Program-made: the position numbers and the translations under genes
Notes under the pieces: model-generated
The model's database searches: none
What the model was told of the DNA's origin: nothing
What the model saw: only the letters and a program-made list of their open reading frames with translations
Shown: piece after piece, positions 5,280 through 7,808 of the stretch
Numbering within the stretch: the first letter of the stretch is position 1
Layout of the letters: each line of letters begins with the position of its first letter
Source of the DNA: Draconibacterium orientale
Lineage (GTDB): Bacteria > Bacteroidota > Bacteroidia > Bacteroidales > JAADGE01
Length of the DNA: 7,808 nt
NCBI GenBank assembly: GCA_020718265.1
Contig: DYSM01000130.1
Coordinates: 1 to 7,808, forward strand
Reading direction: 5' to 3'

Positions 5280-7763
5280 ATGAATCCTTCGGGCAAAAAA
5301 ATAGTCATGTCTTTAAACAGCAACGGCAGCGAGTCTTTTCCGCTTTTCGAGAAAAACGAACTTGGAAACGAGCTGAAACTTCCTGATTCTCTGCAAATTC
5401 TGCCGCTCCGTAACACGGTTTTGTTTCCCGGAATGGTAATTCCGATTTCCGTCGGACGCAAAAAATCCATACAACTTGTGAACAGTTCCGAAAAATCGGA
5501 TAAGCTCATAGGCATTGCTACTCAGATAGATACAAAAATTGAAAATCCAAAATTTGAAGAACTTTACAAAATCGGAACCATTGCCCGCGTTTTGAAAGTA
5601 TTTGATATGCCCGACGGCAACAAAACCGCCATCATTCGCGGCGTTCAGCGTTTCGAGATGTTGGAAGAACTTGCCAAAACGCCGCATATCAAAGTGAGTT
5701 TCAATGCCTTGCCCGACATTACGGCATTGCCCGAAGAAGCAGAAGAATTTGAAGCGTTAATTGCTTCATTACGTGAGCTTTCCGAAAAAATGATTCGCCT
5801 TTCAGACCACATTCCGAAAGAAGCGACATTTGCAGTAAAAAATATTGAAGAACCCGATTTTTTGCTTAGTTTTATTGCCAATGGCTTAGATTCCAGCGCG
5901 GAAGACAAACAAAAACTTCTGGAAATCAATCATTTGAAACAGCGCGCCGAAGCTTTGCAAATTCTGCTGAGTAAAGAACTTCGCAAACTTGAACTCAAAG
6001 ATAACATCCAAAGCAAAGCAAAAACCGAAATCGACCACCAACAACGCGAGTATTATCTGAATCAGCAAATGAAAGCGATTCAGGAAGAGCTCGGTTTGGA
6101 TACGCATCGTGCTGAAATTGACGAACTTGAACAAAAAGCTAAAAACGTAAAATGGAGTAAAGACGTTCAGGCAACGTTTGAAAAGCAAGTGAAACGCTTG
6201 AAGCAAATGAACCCGATGTCGCCCGATTACGGAATGCAAGTTAATTATTTACAGACACTTACGGAGCTTCCTTGGAATAAATTTACTAAAGATAATTTCG
6301 ACCTCAAACGCGCTCAACAAGTGCTGGACGAAGACCATTACGGTTTGGAAAAAGTGAAGGACAGAATATTGGAACACCTTGCAGTTCTGAAACTTAAAGG
6401 CGATTTAAAAGCTCCGATTTTGTGCTTGTACGGTCCGCCCGGCGTAGGTAAAACTTCGCTCGGTCGTTCGGTTGCTCGGGCGTTGAACAGAAAATATGCC
6501 AGAATGTCACTCGGAGGCTTGCACGACGAAGCGGAAATTCGTGGGCATCGCCGCACCTACATCGGCGCAATGCCGGGCAGAATCATCCAAAATTTGAAAA
6601 AAGTTCAATCGGCAAACCCGGTTTTTATCTTGGATGAAATTGACAAAATCGGCAATGATTTTCGCGGCGACCCGTCTTCGGCACTTTTGGAAGTACTTGA
6701 CCCTGAACAAAATAACACGTTTTACGATAATTATTTGGAAGTCGAATACGATTTATCCAAAATTCTGTTTATAGCCACAGCAAACTCACTTTCCGGCATC
6801 AAACCCGCCTTGCGCGACCGCATGGAACTTATTGATGTGAGCGGCTATGTAGTGGACGAAAAAGTAAATATTGCACTTAATCACTTGATTCCGAAGCAAT
6901 TGAAAGACCACGGTGTTAAAAAAACGCAATTGACGTTTGAGAAATCGGCTGTGGAATCTATCATTTCCAACTACACGCGCGAATCCGGCGTGCGCGCTTT
7001 GGAAAAAAAAATTGCCGAAGCTGTGCGCAAAACTGCTCGATTCATCGCGATGAACGAACCTTATCAAAAAAATTTGAAAGCCGAAGATATTGTAAATCTG
7101 CTCGGAACGCCTGATTTTCAGCGCGAAAGCTACGAAGGCAACAAATTTGCAGGCGTTGCGGTAGGTTTGGCTTGGACGGCTGTCGGCGGAACGATTCTTT
7201 ACGTGGAATGTGCCGTTAGCAAAGGCGCTAACAAGCTGACACTCACCGGAAATCTCGGCAGCGTGATGAAAGAATCCGCAGCAATTGCGCTGGAATACAT
7301 CAAATCAAATGCAGTAAAATTCGGCATAGATGAACGCATTTTCAACCATTACGGCGTGCATTTGCATGTGCCTGAGGGCGCAACGCCAAAAGACGGTCCG
7401 TCCGCAGGAATTACGATGGTAACATCCATGTTATCAGCATTTTCACAACGAAAAGTGAAACCCAATTTGGCAATGACCGGCGAAATAAGTTTGCGAGGAA
7501 AAGTGTTGCCGGTGGGCGGAATCAAAGAGAAAATTTTGGCAGCTAAACGCGCCGGAATCACTGAAATTGTGCTTTGTCGCGAAAACGAAAAAGACGTAAA
7601 CGACATCAAAGCGCTTTATACCGAAGGACTTACGTTTCATTATGTTGAAACGATTGCAGATGTTATCGGAATTGCACTTTTGGACGAAAAAGTTGAAAAT
7701 CCGAAACAATTTTCGTTGCCCGAAGATAAGGACAAACGGAGCGAAGATAATAATGCTGAATAA
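5280..7763 (+). CDS. lon: Lon ATP-dependent serine protease
   Basis: An 827-residue LonA-type protease, complete in the window. It assembles as a cytoplasmic hexamer that unfolds and degrades misfolded and regulatory proteins. Domains in order: LON substrate-binding domain from about residue 38 (LQILPLRNTVLFPGMVIP) to about 240; a charged coiled linker; AAA+ domain with Walker A GPPGVGKT (385-392), Walker B VFILDEID (448-455), a DRME arginine (R514) and sensor-2 GVRALE arginine (R572); and a protease domain with catalytic S708 in PKDGPSAG and K751 in GGIKEK, spaced 43 residues as in E. coli (S679/K722). All key residues are present, so it should be active. The C-terminus is a short acidic tail (EDKDKRSEDNNAE). 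ATG 5280 is used; Met10 at 5307 is a possible alternative and would shorten the protein to 818 residues without touching any domain. It is probably read with the upstream lptC unit. Confidence 0.97.
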   Translation: MNPSGKKIVMSLNSNGSESFPLFEKNELGNELKLPDSLQILPLRNTVLFPGMVIPISVGRKKSIQLVNSSEKSDKLIGIATQIDTKIENPKFEELYKIGTIARVLKVFDMPDGNKTAIIRGVQRFEMLEELAKTPHIKVSFNALPDITALPEEAEEFEALIASLRELSEKMIRLSDHIPKEATFAVKNIEEPDFLLSFIANGLDSSAEDKQKLLEINHLKQRAEALQILLSKELRKLELKDNIQSKAKTEIDHQQREYYLNQQMKAIQEELGLDTHRAEIDELEQKAKNVKWSKDVQATFEKQVKRLKQMNPMSPDYGMQVNYLQTLTELPWNKFTKDNFDLKRAQQVLDEDHYGLEKVKDRILEHLAVLKLKGDLKAPILCLYGPPGVGKTSLGRSVARALNRKYARMSLGGLHDEAEIRGHRRTYIGAMPGRIIQNLKKVQSANPVFILDEIDKIGNDFRGDPSSALLEVLDPEQNNTFYDNYLEVEYDLSKILFIATANSLSGIKPALRDRMELIDVSGYVVDEKVNIALNHLIPKQLKDHGVKKTQLTFEKSAVESIISNYTRESGVRALEKKIAEAVRKTARFIAMNEPYQKNLKAEDIVNLLGTPDFQRESYEGNKFAGVAVGLAWTAVGGTILYVECAVSKGANKLTLTGNLGSVMKESAAIALEYIKSNAVKFGIDERIFNHYGVHLHVPEGATPKDGPSAGITMVTSMLSAFSQRKVKPNLAMTGEISLRGKVLPVGGIKEKILAAKRAGITEIVLCRENEKDVNDIKALYTEGLTFHYVETIADVIGIALLDEKVENPKQFSLPEDKDKRSEDNNAE

Positions 7764-7808
7764 ATCTCTGATATTAAGTCTTTTATAGTTATTTTTTTCA
7801 ATCGAATG
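7764..7808. other. Downstream of lon; possible next start codon at the edge
   Basis: There is no terminator hairpin after lon. The last three bases (7806-7808) are ATG, 42 bases after the lon stop, and could begin the next gene on the same strand. From knowledge of Bacteroidota gene order, tgt (queuine tRNA-ribosyltransferase) followed by an LptF/LptG-type permease is a common continuation, but nothing in these bases confirms it. Confidence 0.25.

Overview
The window is AT-rich, and every convincing gene lies on the + strand. It looks like chromosomal DNA from a member of the Bacteroidota (probably Bacteroidales). The reasons are: (i) three intergenic sites match the Bacteroidota sigma-ABfr -7 consensus TAnnTTTG (115-122, 901-908, 2808-2815); (ii) Shine-Dalgarno sequences are missing and leaders are A/T-rich; (iii) the proteins are of Bacteroidota type: a short RsmI-like methylase, a PlsB-like acyltransferase with an HRDIVLD motif, a small class 3B transaldolase, a lipoprotein-type LptC and a Lon of about 820 residues. 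I see no tRNA, rRNA, CRISPR array, insertion sequence or phage gene.

Left part (1-2765): an AT-rich leader with a promoter; an RsmI-like SAM-dependent methyltransferase (151-858); a second promoter and a GTG-started lysophospholipid-type acyltransferase (926-2077); then, 31 bases on, a transaldolase (2109-2765) with no promoter of its own that I can see. These are housekeeping functions: RNA or other small-target methylation, membrane lipid synthesis, and pentose phosphate metabolism.

Middle part (2766-4008): a promoter overlapped by a 15+15 inverted repeat, a cytoplasmic GNAT acetyltransferase (2852-3295), a 14-base perfect palindrome, a strong intrinsic terminator (3332-3361), and a second, paralogous GNAT (3397-4008). 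The second copy has gained a hydrophobic N-terminal leader plus a linker of about 40 residues and has lost a glycine in the acetyl-CoA pyrophosphate loop. This diverged tandem pair is the most unusual thing in the window.

Right part (4013-7808): a thioredoxin-like protein with a CNVC active site starts 4 bases after the second GNAT. It is followed by an unrecognised 70-residue protein whose stop overlaps the start of lptC (LPS transport), then lon (ATP-dependent protease). These probably form one co-directional transcription unit. The window ends 45 bases after lon, on an ATG that could begin the next gene. Most of the window is ordinary core genome. I did not find a clear new multi-gene system, only the leader-bearing degenerate GNAT, its thioredoxin neighbour and the promoter-overlapping dyads as points worth checking.
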